From NCBI GenBank assembly GCA_025057795.1, contig JANXEP010000039.1:1-64000 (forward strand): a DNA stretch of 64,000 bases, read 5' to 3'. Below are positions 34,958 to 44,219 of this stretch, piece after piece. The stretch's first letter is position 1, and the number at the start of each line of letters is the position of its first letter. Under the pieces are notes generated by a model. The model saw only the letters and a program-made list of their open reading frames with translations. It had not been told where the DNA came from and did not search any database. The DNA comes from Candidatus Bathyarchaeota archaeon (lineage in GTDB: Archaea; Thermoproteota; Bathyarchaeia; Bathyarchaeales; UBA233). The translations under genes were made by a program, and so were the position numbers.

Positions 34958-36325
34958 TTAGGCTAAGAGTTTCTCTACCACGCTGTATAATATGCTGGTT
35001 CCGAAAACTAGGTTGCGTATTGATATGCGCTCGTTTACGCCATGTACCATTTTTAGGATTTCACCGTAGGGTAGGTCTGAAAGGACTGGATGAAAACCGT
35101 AGCATGGGATGCCCATCCTCCTAAAGAAGCGCGAGTCTGTACCGCCAGTTAACAGGATAGGCGTAACTGAACAGTTGGGGTCGAACTCCTTCAAAGTTTC
35201 CGCCATAAGCCTATACAACGGCGTGTCCATAGGAGACTCTGAAGGCTCATTGGCTTGGATTATTTCAAATTCAAGTTTTTCTAAACCAGCATCCCCTAAA
35301 AGCTCCTTAACCTCTTTTAGAGCTTCAGCCGTGCTTTGCCCCGGCAGAATCCTACAATCAAAAACGGCTTCACATTCTGAAGGTATTATGTTCTCTTTCA
35401 CGCCGCCGTGAACAATTGTGGGAGCTATTGTCATCCGCAGCATGGCGCGAATCTCCTCAGCTAAGCCTCTGTCCTTCTCGGCAAACATGTCCAAAACACG
35501 GTCGCCAGCCTCGAGGTTCTTAACAAGAAGCGTTAAAAAATCTTTAGTCTGGGCGTCTTCTTGGGCTATCACGCTTAAAAACCGTTTAACCGTTGGTATA
35601 AGCGTCATCCTTGCACGATAATTTCCAAGCTTTTCAATAACCTTGCCCATGCGGAGAATAGCGTTATCAGCTGCGCCGGGCACTGAGCCATGTCCAGGCG
35701 TACCTTTAGCCCTTACCTTAAACCATACAATCCCCTTTTCAGCTGTCTGGATTGTGAAAACGTTTTTGCCGCCTATGGGGATTGCTTGGCCACCACCTTC
35801 GTTTATGACATAGTCCGCCATGACTTTCTCCGGATAGTTTGCAGCAAGCCAGCCTGCGCCTGCCCCCCCGCCTTTCTCCTCGTCCGCCGTAGCGGCAAAT
35901 ATTAAGTCGCCTTTTAATTTTACGTTGTTTCTTTTAAGAAGCTTCATAACCATGACTTCTATGGCTGTCATGGACTTCATGTCCATGGCGCCCCTACCCC
36001 AGACAAAACCGTCCTTCACCAAGCCTGAAAAGGGATCCACACTCCACTCCTTCGGGTCTGCGGCTACAACGTCTAAGTGGGAAAGCAGAAGAAGGCTTGG
36101 TTTTCCCCTTGTCCCCTTGAGGCGGGTGATCACGTTTCCCCTTCCAGGCGAAGATTCCAAAATTTCACATTTAAAGCCTTCCTCCTCCAAAGTTTTGGCT
36201 AAATATTTCGCCGCTAAAGTCTCATTTCCAGGCGGGTTGGTTGTGTTTATGCGGATTAAATCGCTTAGGAGGGCTGTAACTTCCTCTTCAACCTCCTTTA
36301 AAAGGGTTAAAGTCACCGAGATCAC
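34958..36325 (-). CDS. M20 family metallopeptidase (ArgE/DapE-like)
   Basis: 455 residues. Metal-binding motifs of M20 are LLLLSHLDVVAAD, WGRGAMDMKS, and the catalytic EE pair in TADEEKGG, with a later LTGGTDSRF. The lid domain occupies the middle. Members include acetylornithine deacetylase, succinyl-diaminopimelate desuccinylase and carboxypeptidases. The length resembles M20 carboxypeptidase/aminoacylase types, so general amide or peptide hydrolysis is as likely as a biosynthetic role. Confidence 0.88.
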   Translation of the reverse strand: MISVTLTLLKEVEEEVTALLSDLIRINTTNPPGNETLAAKYLAKTLEEEGFKCEILESSPGRGNVITRLKGTRGKPSLLLLSHLDVVAADPKEWSVDPFSGLVKDGFVWGRGAMDMKSMTAIEVMVMKLLKRNNVKLKGDLIFAATADEEKGGGAGAGWLAANYPEKVMADYVINEGGGQAIPIGGKNVFTIQTAEKGIVWFKVRAKGTPGHGSVPGAADNAILRMGKVIEKLGNYRARMTLIPTVKRFLSVIAQEDAQTKDFLTLLVKNLEAGDRVLDMFAEKDRGLAEEIRAMLRMTIAPTIVHGGVKENIIPSECEAVFDCRILPGQSTAEALKEVKELLGDAGLEKLEFEIIQANEPSESPMDTPLYRLMAETLKEFDPNCSVTPILLTGGTDSRFFRRMGIPCYGFHPVLSDLPYGEILKMVHGVNERISIRNLVFGTSILYSVVEKLLA

Positions 36326-36385
36326 CTTCCTAAATTTAGGGTATGAAGCCCTTAAACACTTAAATTTTGCAGCAAAAAGAAAGCC

Positions 36386-36733
36386 TTAACATGTCAGATG
36401 GAAAGCGCCGGCGACGGGCTTGCCGGACTTCAAAAGTTCGTTGAATGTTTTGTAGGCCTCCCTTGTCGATTGAACTATCAGCTTTATTCCCCGCTTTTTT
36501 AGGGCGTCTTCAACTCCTGGCATAACCTTAACAAGACCAGAGTAGCCTGTTCCCACAACAAGCACTTGTGGAGTTGGCTTATGGTTGAGAACCTCCCCCA
36601 AATCCTCTACGTAAATTTTGTGGCCTTCCCTTCTCCACCAGCCGCCTATAACCTTTTCCGGAAACACTATAACGTCGCTTTCGTATCTTTTCCCATTAAT
36701 AACTATAAAGCCAAAGCTATACGAGTCTATCAA
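36386..36733 (-). CDS. Mth938-like domain protein
   Basis: 115 residues, matching the Mth938/NDUFAF3 (DUF498) fold: IDSYSFGFIVINGKRYESDV at the start, WWRREGH, LVVGTGYSGLVKV, and STREAYKTFNEL near the C-terminus. Function in archaea unknown. Ends in HLTC. Stands alone between the M20 peptidase and the molybdenum hydroxylase operon. Confidence 0.88.
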   Translation of the reverse strand: MIDSYSFGFIVINGKRYESDVIVFPEKVIGGWWRREGHKIYVEDLGEVLNHKPTPQVLVVGTGYSGLVKVMPGVEDALKKRGIKLIVQSTREAYKTFNELLKSGKPVAGAFHLTC

Positions 36734-36868
36734 GCTTTTCGCCCGAAAAACTTCTTATATAACAAAAATTTAAAGAATACTCAAGAAACTGGCGTAAAAC
36801 AGCGTGAAATGATTTTGAACACAAAATTTTTAGGAAATTAGAACGATGAGGCGTTTTTGAAACATTAT

Positions 36869-39235
36869 CTAGGAGAGCAAAGCCCTTTTTACCAAGGCTT
36901 TAGCTATTTCGATTTTATATTCGTTTCTGTTAAGCGGCACCGCGCCAGCGACGGCGGCGGCCGCTGCGGCTTCGGCTGTTTCAGTGTTTATTGCTTTGCC
37001 TTTGATTGTCTGCTCTGCTGAAGTTGCTCTTATGGGTCTTGGAGAAACCGCGCCCAGCACTATCTTAGCTTCTTTGCAGACACCCCCGCTCATGGTTATC
37101 AGTGACGCAACGTTTACTATTGGAAAATCAATGGAGTTTCTCAGTCTAAACTTTAGAAACGCCTGCTTCGCGTTTTCAAGTGGCTTGGGCACTTGGATTT
37201 CAGTCACCATCTCGTCCACTGCGAGAGTGCCTCTTGGAGAGTTGAAGAACTCCTCTATTGGAATTGTTCTGGAGCCTTTTGATCCAACAATCTTTATTTT
37301 AGCGCCGAAAGCCATAAGAGCCACTGCCAAGTCTGAGGGGTTTACTGCTATGCAGCCGCAGTTGAAACACCGAATTGCCTCCGTCTTAACATCATCTAAG
37401 CTTAATCCAAGAACGTCCTCAACGTCCAAGCTTCTTTGGGATATTGGAGTTGTCGGCGCGACAGCCCTCTTTACTCCCTCCAAGTAAGCAGCATTTATCC
37501 TGTCAAAGACGGCTGTTAGTCCAGCCTTTTTTGAGGCTTTTTTCTTTTTGGAGAGGTATTGGTCTATTGACGCCGCAATTTTCCTCCCAGACGCTATGGC
37601 CTCTATAACCGTGGACGGCCCTGATACAAGGTCTCCTCCAGCGAATACATTTCTGCCCACATAACCCGTCGACGTGTCCACTTTTAGCTTTCCTTTATCG
37701 TCGAGAAACTCGGCGGGGATGAAAGAAGTGTCTGGGATTTCTCCAACAGCCTTAATCACCGAGTCGTATTCGACTGTAAACTCTGAACCCTCAACGGGTA
37801 CAGGTGTAGGCCTACCAGTCTCGTCTGGAGGCCCGAGCTTCATTCTAACACATTTCAAAAGTATCTTGTCGCCTTTCTTCTCCGCCCCAACCGGAAGGGT
37901 TAAAAATTCAAATTGGACGCCCTCATCTTTGGCTGCTTGAACCTCCTCTTTTATGGCCGGCATTTCATTTTCGGTTCGCCTATACAGGATTTCTGGTTTT
38001 GCGCCAAGCCTAACGAGCACTCTGGCAACGTCTAAGGCGACGTTTCCGCCGCCAACCACCGCCACCTTTTTCCCAGTAGGCGCCTTTAAACCCAAATTGA
38101 CTTTTTTCAGAAAATCAAGACCGTTCGTTAGTAGTTCTTCACCAGGTATTCCTAGTTTAGCCTCCTCCCAAGCTCCTGACGCAAGAAACACCGCATCAAA
38201 CTTCGCCATAAGCTCTTCAAGGGTTATATTTTTTCCGACGGCAACTCCAACCTTAAACTCAACCCCGAGAAGCTCCTCAAAGATGTTCACAACATTTTCA
38301 ACAACCTTCTTAGGAAGCCTGAAAGCGGGTATGCCAAGCCTAAGCAACCCTCCAGGCACTTTTTCCCTTTCAAATATTGTTACCCTATGGCCGAGCCTTC
38401 TAAGGTAGTATGCTGCTGAAAGTCCAGCTGGGCCTGAACCAACTATGGCAACGCTTTTGCCAGTGTCAACCTCCGGGGTTTTTATGATTTCATCCGCCCT
38501 TTCAAGGATGTAGTCGCCTATGAACCTTTCAACATCTTTTATAGCCACAGATTCGTCCATGCGAATTCTGTTACAGTCCTGCTCACAGTAATGGGGGCAA
38601 ACACGCCCAGTGACTGTGGGAATCGGGTTAGCCTCAAGCAGTATTTCAGCAGCCTCGTCTAATTTGCCTTCCCTTATCTTGCCCAAGTACATGGGTATAT
38701 TCACGTTGTCCGGACAGGCTGAAGCGCATGGAGATGGCCTTTCCGCCTCTTTATAACATTCAAAGATTGAGTGGTACCGGTTGTCCCCTGTTATGGCGTA
38801 GCAGGTTTTGCCACCCTTCAGATAGCATAGAATGCGCCCGCCAATCTGGTTTGGATATCTATAATACCAGCAGCGCAGGTCTTGACACAGGTTTCCGCCA
38901 ACGGTACCCATCCTGCGGATTTGAGGGGTGCCAACCGATTCCGCCGCTTCCGCGAGGATTTTGTACCTGCCTTTAACAATTGGAGATTCAGCTATATCAG
39001 CCAGTTTGGTTAGCGCGCCTATTTTAAGGCCGTTGGCATCCTCTTTTATATACTCCAAGTTCTTGATGGTTTTGATGTTGATAATGGCTTCAGGATACTC
39101 GGAGAGGAAATCACTTTTAAGGACGGGAATAAGATCTGTTCCTCCAGCAATTAGGCGGGCTTTGCCCTTATATTTTTTAAGCAGATTCACAGCTTCCTGG
39201 ACTGTTTTAGCGTTAAAATGGTTAAAGGGTTTCAT
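36869..39235 (-). CDS. Molybdenum hydroxylase FAD subunit with an inserted NfnB/GltD-like flavoprotein
   Basis: 788 residues. Residues 1 to about 159 form the first part of a CoxM-type FAD-binding subunit (ARLIAGGTDLIPVLK, RRMGTVGGNLCQD, CYAITGDNRYHSIFE). Residues about 160-627 are a GltD/NfnB/DPYD-like module: cluster ligands CASACP and GRVCPHYCEQDCNR, FAD site AIVGSGPAGLSAAYYL, NAD(P)H site VAVVGGGNVALDVARVL, and AGGDLVSGPSTVIEAI. Residues about 628-788 resume the FAD subunit (CIAVNPSDLAVAL) and end in CO_deh_flav_C. The insertion splits the host fold at a loop where related proteins simply continue. It would give the hydroxylase its own NAD(P)H-linked arm. Overlaps the large subunit by four bases. 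Confidence 0.9.
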   Translation of the reverse strand: MKPFNHFNAKTVQEAVNLLKKYKGKARLIAGGTDLIPVLKSDFLSEYPEAIINIKTIKNLEYIKEDANGLKIGALTKLADIAESPIVKGRYKILAEAAESVGTPQIRRMGTVGGNLCQDLRCWYYRYPNQIGGRILCYLKGGKTCYAITGDNRYHSIFECYKEAERPSPCASACPDNVNIPMYLGKIREGKLDEAAEILLEANPIPTVTGRVCPHYCEQDCNRIRMDESVAIKDVERFIGDYILERADEIIKTPEVDTGKSVAIVGSGPAGLSAAYYLRRLGHRVTIFEREKVPGGLLRLGIPAFRLPKKVVENVVNIFEELLGVEFKVGVAVGKNITLEELMAKFDAVFLASGAWEEAKLGIPGEELLTNGLDFLKKVNLGLKAPTGKKVAVVGGGNVALDVARVLVRLGAKPEILYRRTENEMPAIKEEVQAAKDEGVQFEFLTLPVGAEKKGDKILLKCVRMKLGPPDETGRPTPVPVEGSEFTVEYDSVIKAVGEIPDTSFIPAEFLDDKGKLKVDTSTGYVGRNVFAGGDLVSGPSTVIEAIASGRKIAASIDQYLSKKKKASKKAGLTAVFDRINAAYLEGVKRAVAPTTPISQRSLDVEDVLGLSLDDVKTEAIRCFNCGCIAVNPSDLAVALMAFGAKIKIVGSKGSRTIPIEEFFNSPRGTLAVDEMVTEIQVPKPLENAKQAFLKFRLRNSIDFPIVNVASLITMSGGVCKEAKIVLGAVSPRPIRATSAEQTIKGKAINTETAEAAAAAAVAGAVPLNRNEYKIEIAKALVKRALLS

Positions 39236-41526
39236 TGCTGCCGACCTCCTTTTATCTTGCCTAAAGCCTTTAGAATCTTGTCAGGCGTAGCGGGATATGA
39301 GTGCAGCCAAGTGCCGATGGCGTTTGATATTGCCATAAGCACTGCTGGCGGTCCGGGAGAAGTGGCTATTTCGCCGACCCCTACTGCTCCGAAACGGTGG
39401 CTTGGGAAGGGTGTCTCCAAAACCACGTTGTTTATAATTGGGAGGTCTGGGAATACACGCCAATTATAATTAATAAGGTCTGTTGTGAGGACTCTGCCGT
39501 CAACAGGATCTAAAACCGTCTCCTCAAATAGGGCGGTGTCCACTCCGGCGGATCCGAGGCACCCGTTAAGTTGGTTTTCAAGGCAGAGGGGGTCAATTAT
39601 TTGCCCCACATCTGTTGCGTTAACCACCCGCTTTAGCTCGGCTTTTCCTGTTTCAGTGTCCACTTCAACTTCCACGAAAGACATCATGAAATTGCAGAGG
39701 GAGAAATCCGGCTCAAAACGTCCAAAGCCCATTATGGTGCGCATGGCTCCCATGGCCTTTCTCCACGTTATCTGCTTGCTCGGATCGTCCTTCACGTAGA
39801 TTACTCCATCACAGGTCTCGAGCTTGTCTGGGGTAACCCCAAGCTTGGGAGCGGCAAGTTCGAAGAGCTTCTTTTTGGCGTCTTCAGCGGCATTTATGAC
39901 AGCGCTACCTATGGCATAAGTTCCTCTAGAGCCTACAAGTCCGAATTCATAGGGGTTAATGTTTGAATCCGGAGGCGATATGAAAACGCGTTCAAGCGGG
40001 ATTTGCAACACCTCAGCAACCATCTTGCACAGGTTACTTCTCTGCCCGCCGCCCTGTTCTGGTACAGCCACGTACAACATTGCTGTCTGTTCTGGGTCTA
40101 AGCGTACATAAGCTTCGGTAACATCTTCACCTACGTCTGCGTTGCCGTGAACGCCTACGCCAACGCCTATCCTTTTGGAGCCGTTAACGGCTGTTGGCTT
40201 AAGCCATCCCTTCCACTTTTCTCTCCATCCGAAGACTTCAGCTCCCTTGTCTATGGCTTTGGTGAAATCCACCACTTTGGAAACCCACCATTCGCCATCC
40301 CGCCAGTAATAGCCATCGCCAGCCTTTACAACGTTCTTCTTAAAGAACTCCACGGGGTCTATATTCAGCTTTGCCATGGCCACGTAGAGCAGGGGGAGAA
40401 GGGCGGATTTAAGCTCCTGACCGCCAAATCCCCTAATCCACCCCGAATTGTCCCGATTAGTGCATACAATTTTTGGCCTTAGTTCCCAATTTTTACAACG
40501 TATAACGAGCTGCGCTTCGCCGAGGCCAACCATCACCTGTCCCTGCGTTACAGCCGAATAATAGCCGGTGTTAACAAGCCATTCGCCCGCTATGGCCGTG
40601 ACCGTTCCGTCTTTTTTCATTCCAACCTTGGCGCGGACGCGGGAACCAAGCCTCAAGGTGAAGGCGGCTAAATGTTCCTCTTTTGTGTAGCATAACTTTA
40701 CAGGTCTGCCTGCCGCCTTAGCCAAAACAATAGCCTGCGTTGCGATGGGTAGTATGGTGCCCTTAGACCCGTAACTGCCGCCACATTGGCAGGCGTGAAC
40801 TATAACATCAACGTTTCTTTTTAGGATATAGTATAGGCTTATTTTGTCTATGTATATGCCTTGAGAAGATAACCAAACGTGTACGGTGTTAGGGCCTTCC
40901 CATGCGGCTATCGCCCCTGGAGGCTCTGGGGGCAGGGGGTTTGGAATGTTTTCATAGGCGAATGTGTCCTCAACAACCACGTCAGCCTCTTTGAGGCCTT
41001 TTTCCACGTCGCCTACGATAAGCTCTTTTAGGCCTTCAGGCACGCGGGGAGTGCCGAACCATGGATTTCCAAGGGGGAGAATGTTATTAGGAAACTCATC
41101 GTATAATTGGGGTGCACCTGGCTTGGTTGCCTCCTCCACATCATAAACGGCTGGAAGCGGCTCATATTCAACATCAATGAGCTCGAGGGCTTTAGAGGCA
41201 ATTTCTTCAGTTTCAGCGGCAACAAGCGCTACAGAGTCGCCTACAAAACGTACCTTTCTGTCTAAAACACGCAGGTGAAGAGGCAAACCTATTTTCCAGT
41301 CGGGGACGTCCCTATAGGTGAGTACAGCCTTGACGCCTGCCAGTTTTTTTGCCTTTTCGGTGTCGATGTTTTTTATGATTGCATGTGGATAGGGGCTTCT
41401 TAAGACCTTGCCGATAAGCATGTCCGGCAGCTTAACATCGTTAATGTATTTTGCCTTTCCAGTGACAATGTCCACGGCGTCTTTGCGTGGCGTGGGCTTC
41501 CCTATAAACCTATACTTTTGAGTCAT
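39232..41526 (-). CDS. Molybdenum hydroxylase large (molybdopterin) subunit
   Basis: 764 residues, XDH/4-hydroxybenzoyl-CoA reductase-like large-subunit family. Start RFIGKPTPRKDAVDIVTGKAKY; CQCGGSYGSKG and GWIRGFGGQE in the middle match the pterin-binding loops; VGVGEIATSPG at the C-terminus holds the catalytic Glu. It overlaps the [2Fe-2S] subunit gene and the FAD subunit gene by four bases each, so the three are one tightly coupled operon. Substrate undetermined. Confidence 0.92.
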   Translation of the reverse strand: MTQKYRFIGKPTPRKDAVDIVTGKAKYINDVKLPDMLIGKVLRSPYPHAIIKNIDTEKAKKLAGVKAVLTYRDVPDWKIGLPLHLRVLDRKVRFVGDSVALVAAETEEIASKALELIDVEYEPLPAVYDVEEATKPGAPQLYDEFPNNILPLGNPWFGTPRVPEGLKELIVGDVEKGLKEADVVVEDTFAYENIPNPLPPEPPGAIAAWEGPNTVHVWLSSQGIYIDKISLYYILKRNVDVIVHACQCGGSYGSKGTILPIATQAIVLAKAAGRPVKLCYTKEEHLAAFTLRLGSRVRAKVGMKKDGTVTAIAGEWLVNTGYYSAVTQGQVMVGLGEAQLVIRCKNWELRPKIVCTNRDNSGWIRGFGGQELKSALLPLLYVAMAKLNIDPVEFFKKNVVKAGDGYYWRDGEWWVSKVVDFTKAIDKGAEVFGWREKWKGWLKPTAVNGSKRIGVGVGVHGNADVGEDVTEAYVRLDPEQTAMLYVAVPEQGGGQRSNLCKMVAEVLQIPLERVFISPPDSNINPYEFGLVGSRGTYAIGSAVINAAEDAKKKLFELAAPKLGVTPDKLETCDGVIYVKDDPSKQITWRKAMGAMRTIMGFGRFEPDFSLCNFMMSFVEVEVDTETGKAELKRVVNATDVGQIIDPLCLENQLNGCLGSAGVDTALFEETVLDPVDGRVLTTDLINYNWRVFPDLPIINNVVLETPFPSHRFGAVGVGEIATSPGPPAVLMAISNAIGTWLHSYPATPDKILKALGKIKGGRQQ

Positions 41527-42062
41527 TGAGACTTCCTCCTTTTTTCTACAACATCCATTACAGCCCTTAAAACGTGGTAGTGGCTTATGCAGCGGCAGTA
41601 GTGTCCCGCAAGCGCCCTCTTGACATCCTCCTCAGTTGGGTATGGATTATCGTTAAGCAACGCTTTAACGCTCATTATTATTCCAGGAGTGCAAAAGCCA
41701 CATTGGAATGCAGTATGCTCGATAAAAGATTTTTGAATTGGGTCCAACTCCCCAGTAGCTGGGTCAGCCAAACCTTCAATGGTTGTTATGCTTTTTCCGT
41801 CGCACTCAACGGTAAGCGTCAAGCATGATAATATGGGTTTTCCATCCATCAGGACAGTGCATGCTCCGCATGCTCCATGGTCGCATCCTATCTTCGTTCC
41901 AGTAAGACCCAAAGTTTCCCTAAGAGTATAAGCCAACGTGTGCCAAGGGTAAACGTCTTTGCCAACCATAAGCTCGCGAGGTTCTCCATTCACAACCATC
42001 TTGATAATAAGCGGAAAATCATTTCTCCGGCTTTTCCCTTTCTCGGCCACATGACCACCCAC
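41523..42062 (-). CDS. Molybdenum hydroxylase [2Fe-2S] subunit
   Basis: 179 residues, first gene of the 42.1-36.9 kb operon. Cluster ligands CDHGACGACTVLMDGKPILSC, which is one run split as CDHGACGAC and ILSC, then FQCGFCTPG and GHYCRC. The Gly-Asn-Ile-Cys of most homologues is GHYC here. An N-terminal stretch rich in Lys and Arg (first about 20 residues) precedes the ferredoxin fold, so the ATG at 41999 (MVVNGEP) is an alternative start. Confidence 0.9.
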   Translation of the reverse strand: MGGHVAEKGKSRRNDFPLIIKMVVNGEPRELMVGKDVYPWHTLAYTLRETLGLTGTKIGCDHGACGACTVLMDGKPILSCLTLTVECDGKSITTIEGLADPATGELDPIQKSFIEHTAFQCGFCTPGIIMSVKALLNDNPYPTEEDVKRALAGHYCRCISHYHVLRAVMDVVEKRRKSQ

Positions 42063-42194
42063 ACTTGTTCGGTTTCTTCAGCCTTTATGTGCGCATTTTC
42101 AACACACTATCAAGACTTAAAAACTTTATGGAATCAAAAGATGTCCCTGGAACGAAAAGCTAGTCCCGAAATTTCCAGAAAAGCGCAATGAACA

Positions 42195-42511
42195 AATTAG
42201 GCGCGGTATTTTCGACCTTAGCTTTTAAGAACGCTCTCCCATTATAACGGTCCAAGCGTTAGGAAGCCCGAAGGCGTTAGCATGTCATCGTCGTACTTCT
42301 CTAAAATGTATCTTCCGTCCATTATTATCAAAGTGTCTCCGGGCTTCATCTTCCTAGTTGCCAAGCCCGGGCTCTTCCAAGGCCTCTCCACGGTACCGGG
42401 GTTCGAGTCGCCCCCTCAAGGGCCACATAGTAAGTGTCCAGTGAGGATAAGGATTGGGGCATGGAAAACAATAGGAGCAGTAGTAGTGAGATGGAAAAAT
42501 AATGATTTCAT
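42195..42511 (-). pseudogene. Decayed N-terminus of a secreted parallel beta-helix protein
   Basis: Three reading frames read together on the minus strand give a signal peptide (MKSLFF then ISLLLLLFSMPQ), then TYYVALEGGDSNPGTVERPW and MKPGDTLIIMDGRYILEKYD, then PNAWTVIMGE. This is the typical start of a right-handed beta-helix (pectate-lyase-like) protein. At least three frameshifts are needed: an extra C near 42492, a missing G in the G-run at 42411-42415, and a third near 42265. The rest of the protein is missing. I read it as a truncated, degenerate remnant. Multiple sequencing errors are less likely, given the lost 3' part. Confidence 0.72.
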
Positions 42512-42755
42512 TTTATAGGAATCTCCTTAGCTTATTTTTAAACCCATGGTTTTTAAAATAAGTTTTTCGATTTGGAGTTATTGAATATTTCTAAAATACA
42601 CCCTTATTGAGGGCGCTTGATAGCCAGCTACCGTAGGGCGAGGAGGCTTATTATGCTTAAGTTTCATTCGAACAAAACATATCTAACAGCGGCGCTAACA
42701 TGCTTCGTCAAAACCACCAACAATTGTCGGTATTTTGGAGGTTACCACAAAATTA
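42512..42755. other. Spacer between pseudogene and tRNA-Leu
   Basis: AT-rich sequence with no gene that I can support. TATTTTTAAACCC near 42533-42545 and TTTTTAAAATAAG near 42551-42563 could be promoter-like AT tracts. Confidence 0.35.
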
Positions 42756-42840
42756 TGCGGGGGGTGGGATTTGAACCCACGAACCCCTATGGGACAGCCG
42801 CCTCAGGGCTGCGCCTTTGGCCAGGCTTGGCAACCCCCGC
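42756..42840 (-). tRNA. tRNA-Leu (GAG)
   Basis: Type II tRNA of 85 bases. Acceptor GCGGGGG pairs with CCCCCGC, discriminator A; D-stem GCC/GGC region; anticodon stem CAGCC/GGCTG encloses CTGAGGC with anticodon GAG; variable arm TCCCATAGGGG; T-stem GTGGG/CCCAC with TTCAAAT loop. No intron and no encoded CCA. Isolated on the minus strand in a gene-poor patch. Confidence 0.95.
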
Positions 42841-42894
42841 CCGAACGCTAGCCCTCTATTCCTTAATTTTAGGGGGTTAGAATTAAATTTTCCT

Positions 42895-43059
42895 TTAAGG
42901 TTCAAACTTTAAGGGCATGCTTCTGGTTTTTGGCCACAGCATTTTAAATGTGGTTATGGTTGCCGCTTTGAAGTCTTCATTAACCATGTTTAAAACAACG
43001 TTTGTGACGGTTCTTCTGTCGTGGGACACTCCAGAATAACTGGAGAGCTTGGAGGTTTC
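42895..43059 (-). pseudogene. Orphan coding fragment, unrecognised
   Basis: A 54-codon open stretch without a good start codon, reading SYSGVSHDRRTVTNVVLN, then MVNEDFKAATITTFK and ending MPLKFEP-stop. Composition is protein-like and it looks like the C-terminus of a longer protein whose upstream part is missing (TAA at 43060-43062). I do not recognise the family. It might be a remnant left by an insertion or deletion event. The surrounding 42841-43284 contains nothing else that I can support. Confidence 0.35.
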
Positions 43060-43284
43060 TTAAACCAAACTCCCTCTTTCATGACTTACAACAAAATCCT
43101 AGAGGGGATATCCAATTTAGCAGGCTTCAACCTCATAAAATTGACATTAGGGATTTGACTTTAAGAACTTATTTAAAGTCTTAAAATATGCGATAGGGCA
43201 AAAATGCATCCCTTCGCGGAACCCAGCCCTTAACGGAACACCAATTTTTAAATAAGGATAACTAACACAGAAAAAGCGAAAACA

Positions 43285-43887
43285 ATGCTGACAAAACTCA
43301 AAGCTAAAATTCAATCAGCCATAAAAGCCCAAGCAAACGCAACTAACAAGATAGGGCTGACGCCAAACGTGGTGAGCGCCGCGGGCATGGCTTTAGCCGT
43401 GCTTTCGGCTTTAGCCTATTCCAGTGGTCGTGGGAGCCTTTTATGGGCGGTGGTTCTGCTTTTGCTTTCAGGGTACTGCGACATGCTGGACGGTGCCCTT
43501 GCAAGGCTTCACAGGAAGGAAACACCTTTCGGAGGCTTTCTAGACTCGTTGCTGGACAGATACGCCGATTCAGCTGTTTACGCGGGCATAATCCTCGGCG
43601 GATTTTGCGCTTTCCCATGGGGACTCGCAGCGTTAACAGGCTCATTGCTGGTAAGCTATACGCGTGCAAGGGGCGAAGCAGCGGGCGTAAAAATGGAGGG
43701 CGTGGGCATAGCGGAAAGGGCTGAACGCATAATCATAATTGCCGCCGCAAGTTTAATTGAGATTTTTCTGGTAAACGCCCTAGAAGCCGCCATAATAATA
43801 CTTGCAATCCTAACAAATCTAACGGTACTACAACGAAGTATACGCGCATACAAAGCCTTAAAGAAAAAGGAGAAAGCCGAAACCTAG
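43285..43887 (+). CDS. CDP-alcohol phosphatidyltransferase (archaetidylinositol-phosphate synthase-like)
   Basis: 200 residues, polytopic. The family motif D-x2-D-G-x2-A-R-x8-G-x3-D-x3-D is present as CDMLDGALAR...GGFLDSLLDRYAD near 66-94. Length and the N-terminal ANATNKIGLTPNVVSAAG match the archaetidylinositol phosphate synthase group, which makes polar head groups of ether lipids at the membrane. The exact alcohol acceptor is inferred. The 3' end overlaps the convergent eS26 gene by four bases. Confidence 0.85.
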   Translation: MLTKLKAKIQSAIKAQANATNKIGLTPNVVSAAGMALAVLSALAYSSGRGSLLWAVVLLLLSGYCDMLDGALARLHRKETPFGGFLDSLLDRYADSAVYAGIILGGFCAFPWGLAALTGSLLVSYTRARGEAAGVKMEGVGIAERAERIIIIAAASLIEIFLVNALEAAIIILAILTNLTVLQRSIRAYKALKKKEKAET

Positions 43888-44174
43888 AATCTTCTGCCCA
43901 AACGCAGACGCCGCTCTTCTTTAGCTCTGACCTTCACAATCCCATAATGCACCGCGCATGAAACACAATAATACTTTGTATCCACAGGCGCGGAAATATA
44001 AGCGCCTTTCTGGCGAAGCTCCCTAGCCAAAACAGGATCCACAAGGGATATTCTGCGCGTAACTTTTTTGGCTTTATCCCTTGGCACAAGCTCCCCGCAG
44101 TTGGCACACTGGACAAAGCCGCTTCTACCCTTAGCGCCCTTCGACCTTCCCCGACTTTTTCTCTTATACGGCAT
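43884..44174 (-). CDS. rps26e: Small ribosomal subunit protein eS26
   Basis: 96 residues. Basic N-terminus (PYKRKSRGRSKG), zinc-binding CANC and CVSC pairs, and KYYCVSCAVHYGIVKVRA typical of S26e. eS26 is found in Crenarchaeota and related TACK lineages rather than in Euryarchaeota, which supports the lineage placement. Confidence 0.92.
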   Translation of the reverse strand: MPYKRKSRGRSKGAKGRSGFVQCANCGELVPRDKAKKVTRRISLVDPVLARELRQKGAYISAPVDTKYYCVSCAVHYGIVKVRAKEERRLRLGRRF

Positions 44175-44219
44175 AGCAACATCTCACTAACAGTTCTAAG
44201 CAAAATATAACCTTCCCAC

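Noticed and set aside
42356..42432. tRNA-like look of a plus-strand stretch (GTTGCCAAGCCCGGG and GGGGTTCGAGTCG)
   Set aside because: No acceptor pairing and a mismatched T-stem; the minus strand reads as a beta-helix protein remnant instead.
42617..42880. 87-codon plus-strand frame ending in a GVGFEPTNPYGT-like sequence
   Set aside because: That peptide is the well-known artefact of translating the antisense of a tRNA gene, here tRNA-Leu.
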